DNA from: Brachybacterium sp. Z12
GTDB taxonomy: Bacteria > Actinomycetota > Actinomycetes > Actinomycetales > Dermabacteraceae
Assembly (NCBI RefSeq): GCF_014400405.1
Contig: NZ_CP060496.1
Coordinates: forward strand, 868,001-932,000
DNA: 64,000 bases
Reading direction: 5' to 3'
In this document: positions 50,888 to 60,275 of the stretch, in pieces
Layout: each line of letters starts with the position of its first letter
Numbering within the stretch: position 1 is the first letter of the stretch
Position numbers and translations under genes: made by a program
The notes under the pieces: generated by a model
Seen by the model: only the letters and a program-made list of their open reading frames with translations
What the model was told of the DNA's origin: nothing
Database searches by the model: none

Positions 50888-51880
50888 TCAGAAGGGCTGG
50901 GGTCCCTCCGGCGGCCTGGTCGGGTCATGGTCGTCGCCGTGGATCGGCACGTGCTGCTCGGGGATGTCCTCGTACGAGGCCGGATCGGAGATCGGCTCGA
51001 GATGGGTGAGGACCGTGAGATCCGGGAGGCAGCCGTACAGCTCGGCCTCGAGCCCCTCGATGTAGTCGTGCCCCTGCTTGACGGTCCACTCATCGGGCAC
51101 CAGCACGTGGACGTTCATGTACTTCTGCTGGCCCGCCTCACGGGTCTGCAGGCCATGGAAGGTGACCGTGCCGTCGGTGCGCCGGCGCAGCACCTCGGTG
51201 ATGATGTCGTGGTCCTCATCGGGCAGCGCCTTGTCCAGCAGCCCGGAGACGGACTCTCCCAGCAGGCCGATGCCGGTGACGATGATGTTGACGCCCACGG
51301 CGAAGGCGACCAGCGCATCGAGCCGCTCCCAGCCGGTCAGCGCCACCAGCGCCACGCCCAGCAGCACGCCGGCGCTGGTGACCACGTCGGTCATCAGGTG
51401 CTTGCCGTCGGCGCGCAGCGTGATCGAGTTGTGTTTCCTGCCCGCGCGGAGCAGCACCACGGAGACACCGCCGTTGACCACGGAGGCGATCACCACGATG
51501 ACCAGGCCGATCCCGAGGTTGTCGAGCGGTCGCGGATTGATGAAGCGCTCGACCGCGGTGATCATGATGACCGCGGCGGCCACGAAGATCATCAGGCCCT
51601 CGACGGCTGCGGAGAAGTACTCGGCCTTCGCGCGCCCGTAGAGGAAGCGCTCGGTGGCGGGTCGCGCGGCGACGGTGAGGGCGATCAGTGCCACCACCGC
51701 GGCGACCAGGTTCACGGTCGACTCGGCGGCGTCGGAGAGGATTCCGACGGAGTCGGTGAGCGCCCAGGCGCCCGTCTTCAGGGTGATCGTGACGATCGCG
51801 GCGACGATCGACAGCCACGCGAACTTGCGCAGGTCGGTCTTCGGTGCCGCGGCAGGGGAGAGCGGAGCGGGGGCGGTCAT
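50888..51880 (-). CDS. Cation diffusion facilitator family metal efflux protein
   Basis: 330 residues with six membrane helices. Metal-site segments are ILSDAAESTVNL in helix 2 and DGKHLMTDVVTS in helix 5 (HxxxD), as in Zn/Co/Fe exporters. The cytosolic C-terminal domain ends in a His/Asp-rich tail (PEQHVPIHGDDHDP). Its ATG overlaps the stop of an ArsR-type regulator gene (ATGA), so efflux is likely induced by the same metal. Intact. Confidence 0.92.
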   Translation of the reverse strand: MTAPAPLSPAAAPKTDLRKFAWLSIVAAIVTITLKTGAWALTDSVGILSDAAESTVNLVAAVVALIALTVAARPATERFLYGRAKAEYFSAAVEGLMIFVAAAVIMITAVERFINPRPLDNLGIGLVIVVIASVVNGGVSVVLLRAGRKHNSITLRADGKHLMTDVVTSAGVLLGVALVALTGWERLDALVAFAVGVNIIVTGIGLLGESVSGLLDKALPDEDHDIITEVLRRRTDGTVTFHGLQTREAGQQKYMNVHVLVPDEWTVKQGHDYIEGLEAELYGCLPDLTVLTHLEPISDPASYEDIPEQHVPIHGDDHDPTRPPEGPQPF

Positions 51881-52236
51881 GCGCGGGGATCCTTCAGGGG
51901 GGGGTCGGGGGCGAGCGAGCCGTCGGGCGCGATGTGCTCGAAGATCTGCTCGACCAGGGAGAGGACGTGAGGATCGTCCACGGTGTAGTAGCTGTGACGA
52001 CCTGCGCGGCGGGCGGAGACGATGCCCGCCAGGCGGAGTTTGCTCAGGTGCTGGCTGGTGGTGGGGAGGCTGAGGCCCACTCTCGCGGCGAGCTCGCCCA
52101 CGTCGGAGCGTCCACCGCTCATGAGCCGCACCAGGTGGAGCCGGGCGGGGCTCGCCAGCAGCGCGAAGGTGTTCGCCGCCGCCGCGAGCTGCGGTGCGGT
52201 GGGGGAGGAGCCTTCCGGCGGGTCCGACGTCGTCAC
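51877..52236 (-). CDS. ArsR/SmtB-family metal sensor
   Basis: 119 residues. The winged helix is SDVGELAARVGLSLPTTSQHL. There is no Cys-based alpha-3 site, but the last helix reads DPHVLSLVEQIFEH: a D-x-H-x10-H pattern close to the alpha-5 zinc/cobalt/nickel site of CzrA/NmtR. It should release DNA on binding metal and switch on the coupled efflux gene. The GTG at 52236 has GGAGGATGAGGGC in front and is preferred over an upstream TTG. TTGCGCAATGAGCAA upstream is a possible operator half-site pair. Confidence 0.85.
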   Translation of the reverse strand: MTTSDPPEGSSPTAPQLAAAANTFALLASPARLHLVRLMSGGRSDVGELAARVGLSLPTTSQHLSKLRLAGIVSARRAGRHSYYTVDDPHVLSLVEQIFEHIAPDGSLAPDPPLKDPRA

Positions 52237-52366
52237 GCCCTCATCCTCCCCGTAGTTCCACAGTTGCGCAATGAGCAAAGTGTGGATGTGGGAGGGGTCG
52301 CAGCATGCAGAACGGCGGGGAGGGACGGCGCACCAGGCGCCGCTCCTCCCCGCCGTTGCAGGGGTG

Positions 52367-52815
52367 TCAGTCCACGCTGCGGCTGGGCTCCGCCTCGACC
52401 GCGAGCCCGGCGGCGCGGTAGCCCCGGAAACCGCCGATCAGATCGGTGGCGCGGTGGAAGCCGAGGTCCCGCAGGTCGCGGGCGGCGAGCGAGGAGTAGT
52501 ACCCCTCGTTGCAGACCACCACGACCAGATCGTCATGGCCCGGGCCCTCCGGCATCCGATGCGCACTGCCCGGATCCAGCCGCCACTCGAGCACGAGGCG
52601 CTCGATGACGGTGGCGCCGGGGATGTGGCCCTCGGGCTCCCGGGTCGCGACCGAGCGGATGTCGATCACGTGGGCGCCCTGTGCCTGTGCGGCGGGCAGA
52701 TCCTCGGGGAGATCCGTTCGACACCCTGACGGGCGGCCTCGAGGATCTCCTCGATGCTGTGCTGGGCAGGGGCTTCCGCGCGTCGCCGGCCGCCGGACGA
52801 GGCGGCGTCGCTCAT
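52367..52815 (-). CDS. Rhodanese-like domain protein (frameshifted)
   Basis: About 149 residues. The single rhodanese domain has HVIDIRSVATREPEGHIPGA and the active loop VVVVCNEGYYSSLAA with catalytic Cys. It may carry sulfane sulfur from thiosulfate or persulfides. A missing C near 52712 shifts the N-terminal 40 residues. The ATG overlaps the helicase stop (ATGA), an unusual coupling of a sulfurtransferase to an RNA helicase. Confidence 0.82.
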
Positions 52816-54374
52816 CGCCTGCGGTCCGCGGAGAAGGAGGCGAGACCACCGCCGACGGAGTTGCCGGTGCCGCCGTCGGAGCTCGTGGAGTAGCGGGACG
52901 GAGCGCCCTGGCCCTGACGGCGCGCACCGGAGGAGGACCCTCCCTGCCCGCCGCGACGAGCGCCGCCCTGACCGCCGGAGCGACCCTGGCCACCGGAGCG
53001 ACCCTGGCCACCGGAGCGACCCTGGCCGCCACGGCCCGAGCCTTCGGAACGGCTCTCCTCGCCCGGGCCGCCGCGTCGACCGCCACGGCCCTGGCCGCCA
53101 CCCTGTCCGCCGCCCTGTCCACCGGAACGGCCGCGACCACGACGCTCGCCGTTCAGGCGGGCCTGGTCCACCTCCGGCTCGGGCTGGCGCGGCTCATGGG
53201 TGACCACGCGCTCGCCCGGGGCGAGCTCGCTGAGCACCGGGCTGGTGGGCTGCACCTGGGGGTGGTAGGTGGGGTTGATGCCGGCCTTGCGCATCAGGTC
53301 GCTGACGTCCCGCTTCTGCTCGGGCGTCTGCACGGTGATGACGGTGCCGGACTCGCCGGCGCGCGCGGTGCGGCCCGAGCGGTGCAGGTACGCCTTGTGC
53401 TCGACGGGCGGATCGGCGTGGACCACCAGGGCGACCTCGTCGACATGGATGCCGCGCGCGGCGATGTCGGTGCACACCATCGTCGTCGCGGTCCCGGCGC
53501 CGAAGGCCTCGAGGTTCCGGGTGCGGGCGTTCTGCGAGAGGTTGCCGTGCAGGTCCACCGCGTCGACCCCGCGGGCGCTGAGCTTGCGGGCCAGGTTCTT
53601 CGCCCCGTACTTGGTGCGAGTGAACATGATCGTGCGGCCCGGTGCGGCCGCCAGGTCGCGCAGCACGTCGAAGCGGGTGGCGGGGGAGACCTCGAGCACG
53701 TGGTGCTCCATGGTGCCCACAGAGCTCGTGGCCGGATCCGCGGAGTGGGTGACGGGCTGGTGCAGGAACTCCTTGACCAGCTTGTTCACCCCGGAATCGA
53801 GGGTCGCGGAGAAGAGCATGCGCTGGCCCTTCGGCGGGGTCTTCGCGAGGATCTTGCGCACCATGGGCAGGAAGCCCATGTCGGCCATGTGGTCGGCCTC
53901 GTCGATCACGGTGATCTCGATGCCGGAGAGGTCCACGTGGCCCTGGTTCATGAGGTCCAGCAGGCGCCCGGGGCAGGCGACGAGCACGTCGATGCCGCTG
54001 GCCAGTGCCTTCACCTGCGGGTTCTGGCCCACACCGCCGAAGACGACGGTGCTGCGCAGGCCCGTGGCCTCCTCGAGCGGCTTCAGCGAATCGGCGAGCT
54101 GCGAGGCGAGCTCACGGGTCGGCGCGAGGATCAGGGAGCGGGGGCGGCGCGCGACGCGACGACGGGGCTCCGCAATCAGGCGGGCCACCAGCGGCAGCAG
54201 GAAGGCGTAGGTCTTGCCTGAACCGGTCCGGCCGCGGCCCAGGACGTCGCGCCCGGACAGCGAATCCGGCAGCGTCGCGGCCTGGATGGGGGTGGGCTCG
54301 ACGATCCCGCGCGGTGCGAGGGCGCTGATCAGAGCGGAGGGCACGCCGAGGCGTGCGAAGTCAGGGGTGGTCAC
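52812..54374 (-). CDS. DEAD-box RNA helicase with RGG tail
   Basis: 520 residues, intact. Motifs in order: Q motif (EPTPIQAATLP), Walker A (GRTGSGKT), PTREL, VIDEADHMADMGF, FSATL, and motif VI HRSGRTARAGESG. The C-terminal 110 residues are Gly/Gln/Arg-rich with repeated GGQGRS units, likely RNA-binding. It unwinds structured RNA, for example in ribosome assembly or cold adaptation. GTG start without a strong ribosome site; about 290 upstream bases without genes could be a long leader. Confidence 0.93.
   Translation of the reverse strand: MTTPDFARLGVPSALISALAPRGIVEPTPIQAATLPDSLSGRDVLGRGRTGSGKTYAFLLPLVARLIAEPRRRVARRPRSLILAPTRELASQLADSLKPLEEATGLRSTVVFGGVGQNPQVKALASGIDVLVACPGRLLDLMNQGHVDLSGIEITVIDEADHMADMGFLPMVRKILAKTPPKGQRMLFSATLDSGVNKLVKEFLHQPVTHSADPATSSVGTMEHHVLEVSPATRFDVLRDLAAAPGRTIMFTRTKYGAKNLARKLSARGVDAVDLHGNLSQNARTRNLEAFGAGTATTMVCTDIAARGIHVDEVALVVHADPPVEHKAYLHRSGRTARAGESGTVITVQTPEQKRDVSDLMRKAGINPTYHPQVQPTSPVLSELAPGERVVTHEPRQPEPEVDQARLNGERRGRGRSGGQGGGQGGGQGRGGRRGGPGEESRSEGSGRGGQGRSGGQGRSGGQGRSGGQGGARRGGQGGSSSGARRQGQGAPSRYSTSSDGGTGNSVGGGLASFSADRRR
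52975..53030. repeat. 18-base direct repeat encoding the helicase RGG tail
   Basis: Three near-identical 18-base units (CGGAGCGACCCTGGCCAC on plus) encode repeated GQGRSG on the minus strand. In-frame unit length permits copy-number variation without breaking the gene. Confidence 0.75.
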
Positions 54375-54662
54375 GAAAGGTGATCCGTTCTCTGTGGTGC
54401 AGTCCTGCCCGGGGCGTCGGCATGCGGCGCTGCTCGCGAGCAGCTCTCCTTCGCCGACGGTGTCACCGGGACGGAGCCTGCCGGAACTCGGATCGACGTC
54501 AGGCGTCGACCAGGATCGGGGCTATCCGCTCGGGACCTGTGCCGCGGCGGGAGAACGGCACTTCCGCCCACAGTACGTGCACGGGCTTCCGGTGGCGATG
54601 AACCGGCAGGCAGTTGTGACATACCACCGGGTCAGCCGTGCGCTGGGCGGGCCCGCTCCGGC

Positions 54663-54866
54663 TCACTGGCCGCCGCCCAGGCCCGCCGAGGCGTAGCCCT
54701 TCACGATCTGGCGCTGGAAGAGCAAGAACACGATCAGCAGCGGCAGGCCGCCCACGATCGCGCTCGCCATCGACTGCGCGTACTGCAGACCGTAGGCGTT
54801 CTCCACGGTGCCGATGCCCACCGGGATCGTCATCAGTGCCGGGGAGTTGGTGACGATGAAGGGTCA
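54663..54866 (-). pseudogene. Sugar ABC permease, C-terminal remnant
   Basis: About 66 residues of a MalG-type permease end: FIVTNSPALMTIPVGIG, MASAIVGGLPLLIVFLLFQR and QIVKGYASAGLGGGQ. Full-length relatives read WPFIVTNSP; here the frame hits a stop directly before PF, at about 54866. The rest of the permease, its partner and the binding protein are missing. It abuts the promoter region of the LacI gene, so a transporter operon formerly divergent from it has apparently been lost. Confidence 0.7.
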
Positions 54867-54876
54867 GTCCTGCAAT

Positions 54877-54888
54877 TCTCACGTGAGA
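54877..54888. promoter_or_regulatory. Perfect palindrome, probable LacI-family operator
   Basis: TCTCACGTGAGA is a 12-base perfect inverted repeat with a central CG, as LacI-family proteins prefer. It lies 66 bases before the LacI gene and 10 bases from the permease remnant. Confidence 0.55.
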
Positions 54889-54954
54889 CAGAATCATGCC
54901 CTCCGGTAGTCTCGACCGCAAGTACCGTGGTCCCACCCCGACCCAGGAGAGCCG

Positions 54955-55973
54955 ATGGCACGCCGCGTGAGCATCAAGGACGTCGCCCAGCACGCCGGGG
55001 TGTCCTGGAAGACCGTCTCCAATGTGGTCAATGCCCGTCCGGTGGTGCGGGAGGAGACCCGCGCCCGCGTCGAGCAGGCGATCGAGGAGCTGGGCTACGT
55101 GCCCAACCATGTGGGCCGCGACCTGCGGGGCGGCCCCACGCGGACGATCGCGCTGGTGGTGCCCGAGCTGCAGAACCCGTACTTCGCACGCCTCGCCGAG
55201 CTGATGCAGGTCGCAGCCCGCGAGCGTGGCTACACCGTGAGCGTCGAGGTCTCCCTGGGCCTCGCCGAGACGGAGCGCGCGCATGTGCGCGGACTCGCCC
55301 CTCGTCCGGTCGATGCCGTGATCATCTCCCCGACAGCGCTCGCCCCGGCCGATCTGCTCGCCACCGGAGGGCCTCGGGTGGTGCTGCTCGGCGAGCGACT
55401 GCCGGCGGCCGCAGAGATCTCCCACGTGGCCATAGACAACGTCTCCTCCGCTGTCGATGTGGTGCGCCACCTGGTGGGACAGGGGAGGGAGCGGCTGCTG
55501 TTCCTGGGGGTCGACGGGGCCGTGCGCTCCACCGCCACCGACCGGCTCGCGGGATTCCGAGCCGCGCTGCGCTTCGCCGGCATCTCCGTCGAGCCCGAGC
55601 TGATCCGCACGGTCGCGCACTGGGATCGCGAGGCTGGTCGACGGGAGATGGAGGCGGTGCTCGAGACGGGTCTCGAGGTCGATGCCGTGGTCGCCGGCAA
55701 CGACCTGCTCGCCCTGGGCGCGCTCGCTGCGCTCCTCGCCCGCGGGGTGGGCGTGCCGGAGCAGGTGGCCGTGGTGGGCTGGGACGACATCCCGGAGGCG
55801 GCATGGTCCCGTCCCGGGCTCACCTCCATCGCCCCGGATCTCGAGGCGCTGATCTCCGCCGCGCTGGATGCGGCTCTCGCCGAGGCGGGGGCGAGGCCGA
55901 CGCCGGGTCGGAGACGGTGGTCGGGCACCAGCTGGTCGAGCGCGGATCCACCGTGGCGGCAGGGCTCAGCTGA
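54955..55973 (+). CDS. LacI-family transcriptional regulator (frameshifted near the end)
   Basis: About 339 residues. N-terminal RVSIKDVAQHAGVSWKTVSN and hinge YVPNHVGRDLRGG bind DNA; the effector domain follows (TIALVVPELQNPYFARLAEL.., VVGWDDIPEAAWSRPGLTSI). A missing base near 55905 corrupts the last 25 residues, restored as SETVVGHQLVERGSTVAAGL. AGGAGAGCC precedes the ATG. It precedes the GH2 gene and presumably controls it and the lost transporter. Confidence 0.9.
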
Positions 55974-56097
55974 GCGCTGCCTCAGGCGGTGCGCGCAGGC
56001 GATGAGGGTCCGCGAATTCCCACGTTGCAATCCGGACGGGTTTGCGCTTCACTGGAGGTGACCGATCAGTGCCGATCTCGATCCGAGGAGCCGCCCC

Positions 56098-58049
56098 ATG
56101 ACCGCTCGCCCCGCCGACCTGCCCGAGCCGCTCGCGGACCTGTTCTCCCGTGCCGAGGGGCTTGCCGCTCTCCTCGATGCACCGCTCGCGGAGGGTGCGG
56201 ATGTCCCGCGCCCCGAGCACCCACGCCCCCAGCTGCAGCGCCCCACGTGGATGACGCTCAACGGCACCTGGCAGTTCGAGATCGACCAGGGCGACTCCGG
56301 TCGCGAGCGCGGTCTCCTCGAGCGTGAGCTCGCCCAGACCATCACCGTGCCCTTCGCGCCGGAGACCGAGGCCTCCGGGATCGGCAACCGCGACTTCCTG
56401 AACGCCGTCTGGTATAGCCGGACCGTCACCATTCCTGCCGACTGGGATGGCCTGCGCCCGATCCTGCGCTTCGAGGCCGTCGACCACGACACCACGGTCT
56501 GGGCCGACGGCGTCGAGGTCGCCCGCCACCGCGGAGGCTTCACGCCCTTCGCCGCCGACCTCTCGGCCGTGCCGGACGTCGGCCCCGGCTCCGAGGTCGA
56601 GATCGTGGTGCGCGCCCGCGACCCCACGACGTTCCCCAGGCACGGGGAAAGCAGTCCACCTGGTACAACGCCACCCACGCCGCCTATCACCGGACCACCG
56701 GCATCTGGCAGAGCGTCTGGCTCGAGGGCGTCCCCGCCGATGAGATCCGCTCGCTGCGAGTGACCCCGTCCCTCGCCGGAAGCTCCTTCGCGATCACCGT
56801 GCCGCTGGCTCGCAGCACCCGCGGTACTCGCCTCGAGGTGGTCGCCTCCGAGCCCGGCGGCGAGGAGGTCGCCCGGGCCGAGGTGCGCGCCGATCTGGAC
56901 CTCGCCCCGCATCTCGAGCTGGTGATCCCCGAGGAGGCCGTGCGGATCTGGGGCCCGGGCGCCCCCGAGCTCTACGCTCTGTCCGTGCGCCTGCTGGACG
57001 CAGGCGGCGCCGTGCTCGACGAGGTCCGCTCCTATGCGGGCCTGCGCGCCACGACATTGCGCGATCACGAGTTCCGGATCAACGGTGAGAAGGTCTTCCA
57101 GCGCCTCGTGCTCGACCAGGGGTACTGGGAGGAGTCGTTCATGACCTCCCCGAGCGACGAGGCCATGATCACCGATATCCGCTTCGCGCTGGAGGCCGGT
57201 TTCAACGGGGCGCGCCTGCATCAGAAGGTCTTCGAGCAGCGCATGCTGTTCTGGGCCGATCTGTACGGCTACCTGATCTGGGGGAGTTCGGGGACTGGGG
57301 CATCTCCGGTCACGGCCCGATGGGCGACAACCAGCAGCCCACCGCGTCCTTCATCGGCCAGTGGGTCGAGGCCGTCGAGCGCGACCTCAGCCACCCCAGC
57401 ATCATCGGCTGGTGCCCGCTGAACGAGACCCATCAGGTCCGGCATGACCGGCTCACCCAGCTCGACGACGTCACTCAGGCGATGTACGACGCGACCAAGC
57501 TCGCCGATCCCAGCCGGCCGGTGCTCGACGCTTCCGGCTACTCCCACCGGGTGCGCGGGGCCGACATCTACGACTCCCACTCCTACGAGCAGGACGTCGA
57601 GCGCTTCCGCACGCAGCAGTCCGGCCTCGCCGAGGGCGCCCCCTGGGCCAACGGCCGCGAGCTCGCACCCGACGAGATGCCCTTCGCCGATGGCTCCTTC
57701 TCCCTGCCCTTCGCGGGTCAGCCCTACTTCGTCTCCGAGTACGGCGGGATCTGGTGGAACGAACAGGAGGCGCGCGAGGCCCAGCAGGCGGAGCGCGCGG
57801 GCAACAACGCCGCCCAGTCCTGGGGCTACGGCGAGCGGGTCCGCAGCGAGGAGGAGCTCTACGAGCGCTTCGAGGGCCTCACCCGGGTGCTGCGAGGACC
57901 CGCTGATGTTCGGCTACTGCTACACGCAGCTGACCGACGTGTTCCAGGAGAAGAACGGCGTGGTCGATTTCGAGCGCGGTCGCAAGCTCGACCTCGCCCG
58001 CCTGCGCGAGATCCAGCAGCAGGCGGCGGCATACGAGGACGAGGGCTGA
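56098..58049 (+). CDS. GH2-family glycoside hydrolase (frameshifted three times)
   Basis: About 650 residues, shorter than LacZ and close to beta-glucuronidase/beta-galactosidase-like GH2 enzymes. The sugar-binding domain (TWMTLNGTWQFEID.., AVWYSRTVTIPADW), immunoglobulin-like domain and TIM barrel are in order. The acid/base Glu is in IIGWCPLNETHQ and the nucleophile Glu in FVSEYGGIWW. Missing bases near 56640, 57285 and 57895 split it. No signal peptide, so it acts on imported beta-glycosides. GAGGAG precedes the ATG. The remnant permease upstream suggests loss of the cognate transporter. Confidence 0.88.
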
Positions 58050-58118
58050 CCAGCTGGCATCAGATGCGGGCGCGGGACGAGCGGGGCACCCCGTGACGTC
58101 CCGCGCCCGCCGCGTCTT

Positions 58119-58124
58119 TACACT
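58119..58124 (+). promoter_or_regulatory. -10 element of the double-GNAT gene
   Basis: TACACT ends 6 bases before GTG 58131; a leaderless arrangement. Confidence 0.45.
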
Positions 58125-58130
58125 TGACCG

Positions 58131-59155
58131 GTGACCACTACCGACTCCTCGCCGACCGACCTCACGACGACTCGATCCCCGCTCACCCTCGACGACGTCC
58201 CCGCGCTCGCCTCGCTCATGAACCGCATCGACGTGGCGGACCAGCTCGGTGAACCCGCCGAGGAGCCCAGCATCCGTGAATGGCTCACGATGCCCGGACT
58301 CGACCTGGAACGGGACACCCTCGCTGTCCGTCACGGGACGGAGCTGATCGCCTTCACGGCTGTCGACGTCCATACGTCCTTGGACCGCGACGGCCGCGTG
58401 CGCTGCCAGCTGATGGGCGGGGTCGATCCTGCCCACCGCCGCGAAGGGCTGGGCGCAGAGCTCTTCGACTGGGCGGAGGGCCGGGCGGCGCAGCTCGCCG
58501 CCGAGCGTCACCCTGCGGAGGCTGACGCCGTCTTCCGCGTCGCCGGCGGCCGCGACCCGGATGTGGATGCCGGAGAGGATGCCCCGCTCACCGGGGGCGC
58601 CGATGTGCGCCCGCTGCTGGAGCGTCGCAGCTATCGCCGGGCCCGCAGCTGGCTCGTGATGGTCCGCGAACTGCCGGGGGCTGCGCTGCCGTCGATCGAG
58701 CGGGAGCAGGTGCAGGTGATCGCGCCCGAGGCCGACCACGCCGAGGCCACCCGGCTCGCCCACCTCGCGGCCTTCGCCGACCACTGGGGCTCGGCCCCGG
58801 TCTCCCGGAGCGCTGGAACCGCTGGTGGTCCTCCCACACCTCACGCCGCGAGCTCTCCAGCATCGCACTCGACGCCGACGGCACCGTGCTCGCCTACGTC
58901 ATCACCTCGGAGGACAAGCCCGGCGTGCTGCACATCGCTCTCGTCGGCACCCGCCCCGAGGCTCGCGGCCGGGGGCTCGCCCGGGCGGTCATCGCCCGTA
59001 CCCTCGCCGCCGCCGCGACCGCCGGATACGCGAGCGCCGAGCTGGAGGTCGACGCCGAGTCCCTCACCGGAGCGACGCGCCTGTACGACGCGCTCGGCTT
59101 CGCCCGCGACGCCGTGTACGGCACCTACGAGAAGCCCGTCGGCCGACTGGTCTGA
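58131..59155 (+). CDS. Double-domain GNAT acetyltransferase (frameshifted)
   Basis: About 341 residues with two GNAT folds. The first has a diverged acetyl-CoA loop (GVDPAHRREGLGAELF); the second has the canonical GTRPEARGRGLARAVI. The overall plan resembles MshD-like actinobacterial acetyltransferases, but mycothiol-specific residues cannot be verified. A lost base near 58800 separates the two domains; restored text is SPERWNRWWSSHTSRRELSS. GTG start from the leaderless promoter. Confidence 0.82.
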
Positions 59156-59165
59156 GGCGCACCCG

Positions 59166-60200
59166 ATGAGAGCTGTCCGCTACGAGGCATTCCGTGCCGC
59201 GCCCGAGATCGTCGAGCTGCCCGATCCTGCCTGCCCGTCGAGCGGGGCGGTGATCACGGTGCACGCGACCGGGGTGTGCCGCAGTGACTGGCATGCCTGG
59301 CAGGGCCACGACGATTCCGTGAAGCTGCCGCACATCCCCGGCCACGAGTTCGCCGGGGTGGTCGCACAGGTGGGGGAGGAGGTCACCCGCTTCGCCGTGG
59401 GCGACAGGGTCACCGCCCCCTTCATCCTCGCCTGCGGCCGCTGCTCGCAGTGTCTCGACGGTGCTCCGCAGGTCTGCCCGTACCAGCGACAGCCCGGCTT
59501 CGACCTGCCCGGTGCCTGGGCTGAGCAGGTGGTGGTGGTCGAGGCTGACCACAACCTGGTCGCACTCCCTGCCGAGATCGACATGACTCTCGCCGCGGGG
59601 CTGGGCTGCCGCGTGGGCACCGCCCACCATGCCGTGCGCGCGCAGGCCGCCGTGCAGGCGGGGGAGCAGGTGGTGGTGTTCGGCTGCGGCGGGCTGGGGC
59701 TCGCGTGCGTGATGGTCGCCCTCGCCGCCGGCGCGGAGGTGATCGCGGTCGATGTCTCCGCCACAGCTCTCGCCGCCGCGGAAGCCCTCGGAGCGACCGC
59801 GCTGCCCTCGAGCCCCGACATCGTCGCCCGCGTGCATGAGGCCACCGGCGGCGGCGCCCACGTCAGCCTGGATGCGCTCGGCTCGGCGGCCACCGCCCGC
59901 GCGGGGATCGAGTCCCTGCGGCCGCGCGGCCGGCATGTGCAGGTGGGACTCCTGCTGGGGGACGATGCCGACCCAGCACTGCCGATTGGCCGCGTGATCG
60001 CCCAGGAGCTGCAGATCCTCGGCAGCCACGGCCTCGCCGTCGCCGAGTACGCCGAGCTGCTCGACGATATCGCGAGCGGTCGCCTGGACCTGGCGGGGAC
60101 CGTCGGCCGCGTGATCGACGCTGAACAGCTGCCCGCGGCGATGACTGCGATGGACCAGCTCCCCACCACCGCCGGGATGACCGTCGCGCGCTGGGTGTGA
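59166..60200 (+). CDS. Zinc-dependent alcohol dehydrogenase family protein
   Basis: 344 residues, intact. Catalytic zinc ligands are in GVCRSDWHAW and GHEFAGVV; the structural zinc site is CGRCSQCLDGAPQVC. The NAD loop reads VVVFGCGGLGLACVM. It oxidises or reduces an alcohol/aldehyde pair, perhaps a long-chain or sugar alcohol. It starts 10 bases after the GNAT stop and is probably co-transcribed. Confidence 0.93.
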   Translation: MRAVRYEAFRAAPEIVELPDPACPSSGAVITVHATGVCRSDWHAWQGHDDSVKLPHIPGHEFAGVVAQVGEEVTRFAVGDRVTAPFILACGRCSQCLDGAPQVCPYQRQPGFDLPGAWAEQVVVVEADHNLVALPAEIDMTLAAGLGCRVGTAHHAVRAQAAVQAGEQVVVFGCGGLGLACVMVALAAGAEVIAVDVSATALAAAEALGATALPSSPDIVARVHEATGGGAHVSLDALGSAATARAGIESLRPRGRHVQVGLLLGDDADPALPIGRVIAQELQILGSHGLAVAEYAELLDDIASGRLDLAGTVGRVIDAEQLPAAMTAMDQLPTTAGMTVARWV

Positions 60201-60275
60201 GCCGGCAGTGAGCAACCGCTCGGGCAGCGCTTCCGGTGCCCGCGCCTCCCACCGCGCTATGGAACGATTGCGCCC

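Noticed and set aside
52970..53030. Possible CRISPR-like repeats
   Set aside because: The 18-base units are contiguous, have no spacers, and encode the RGG tail of the helicase in frame.
54375..54662. Possible small gene before the helicase
   Set aside because: Only short Arg/Pro-rich frames without ribosome sites; more likely helicase leader or spacer.
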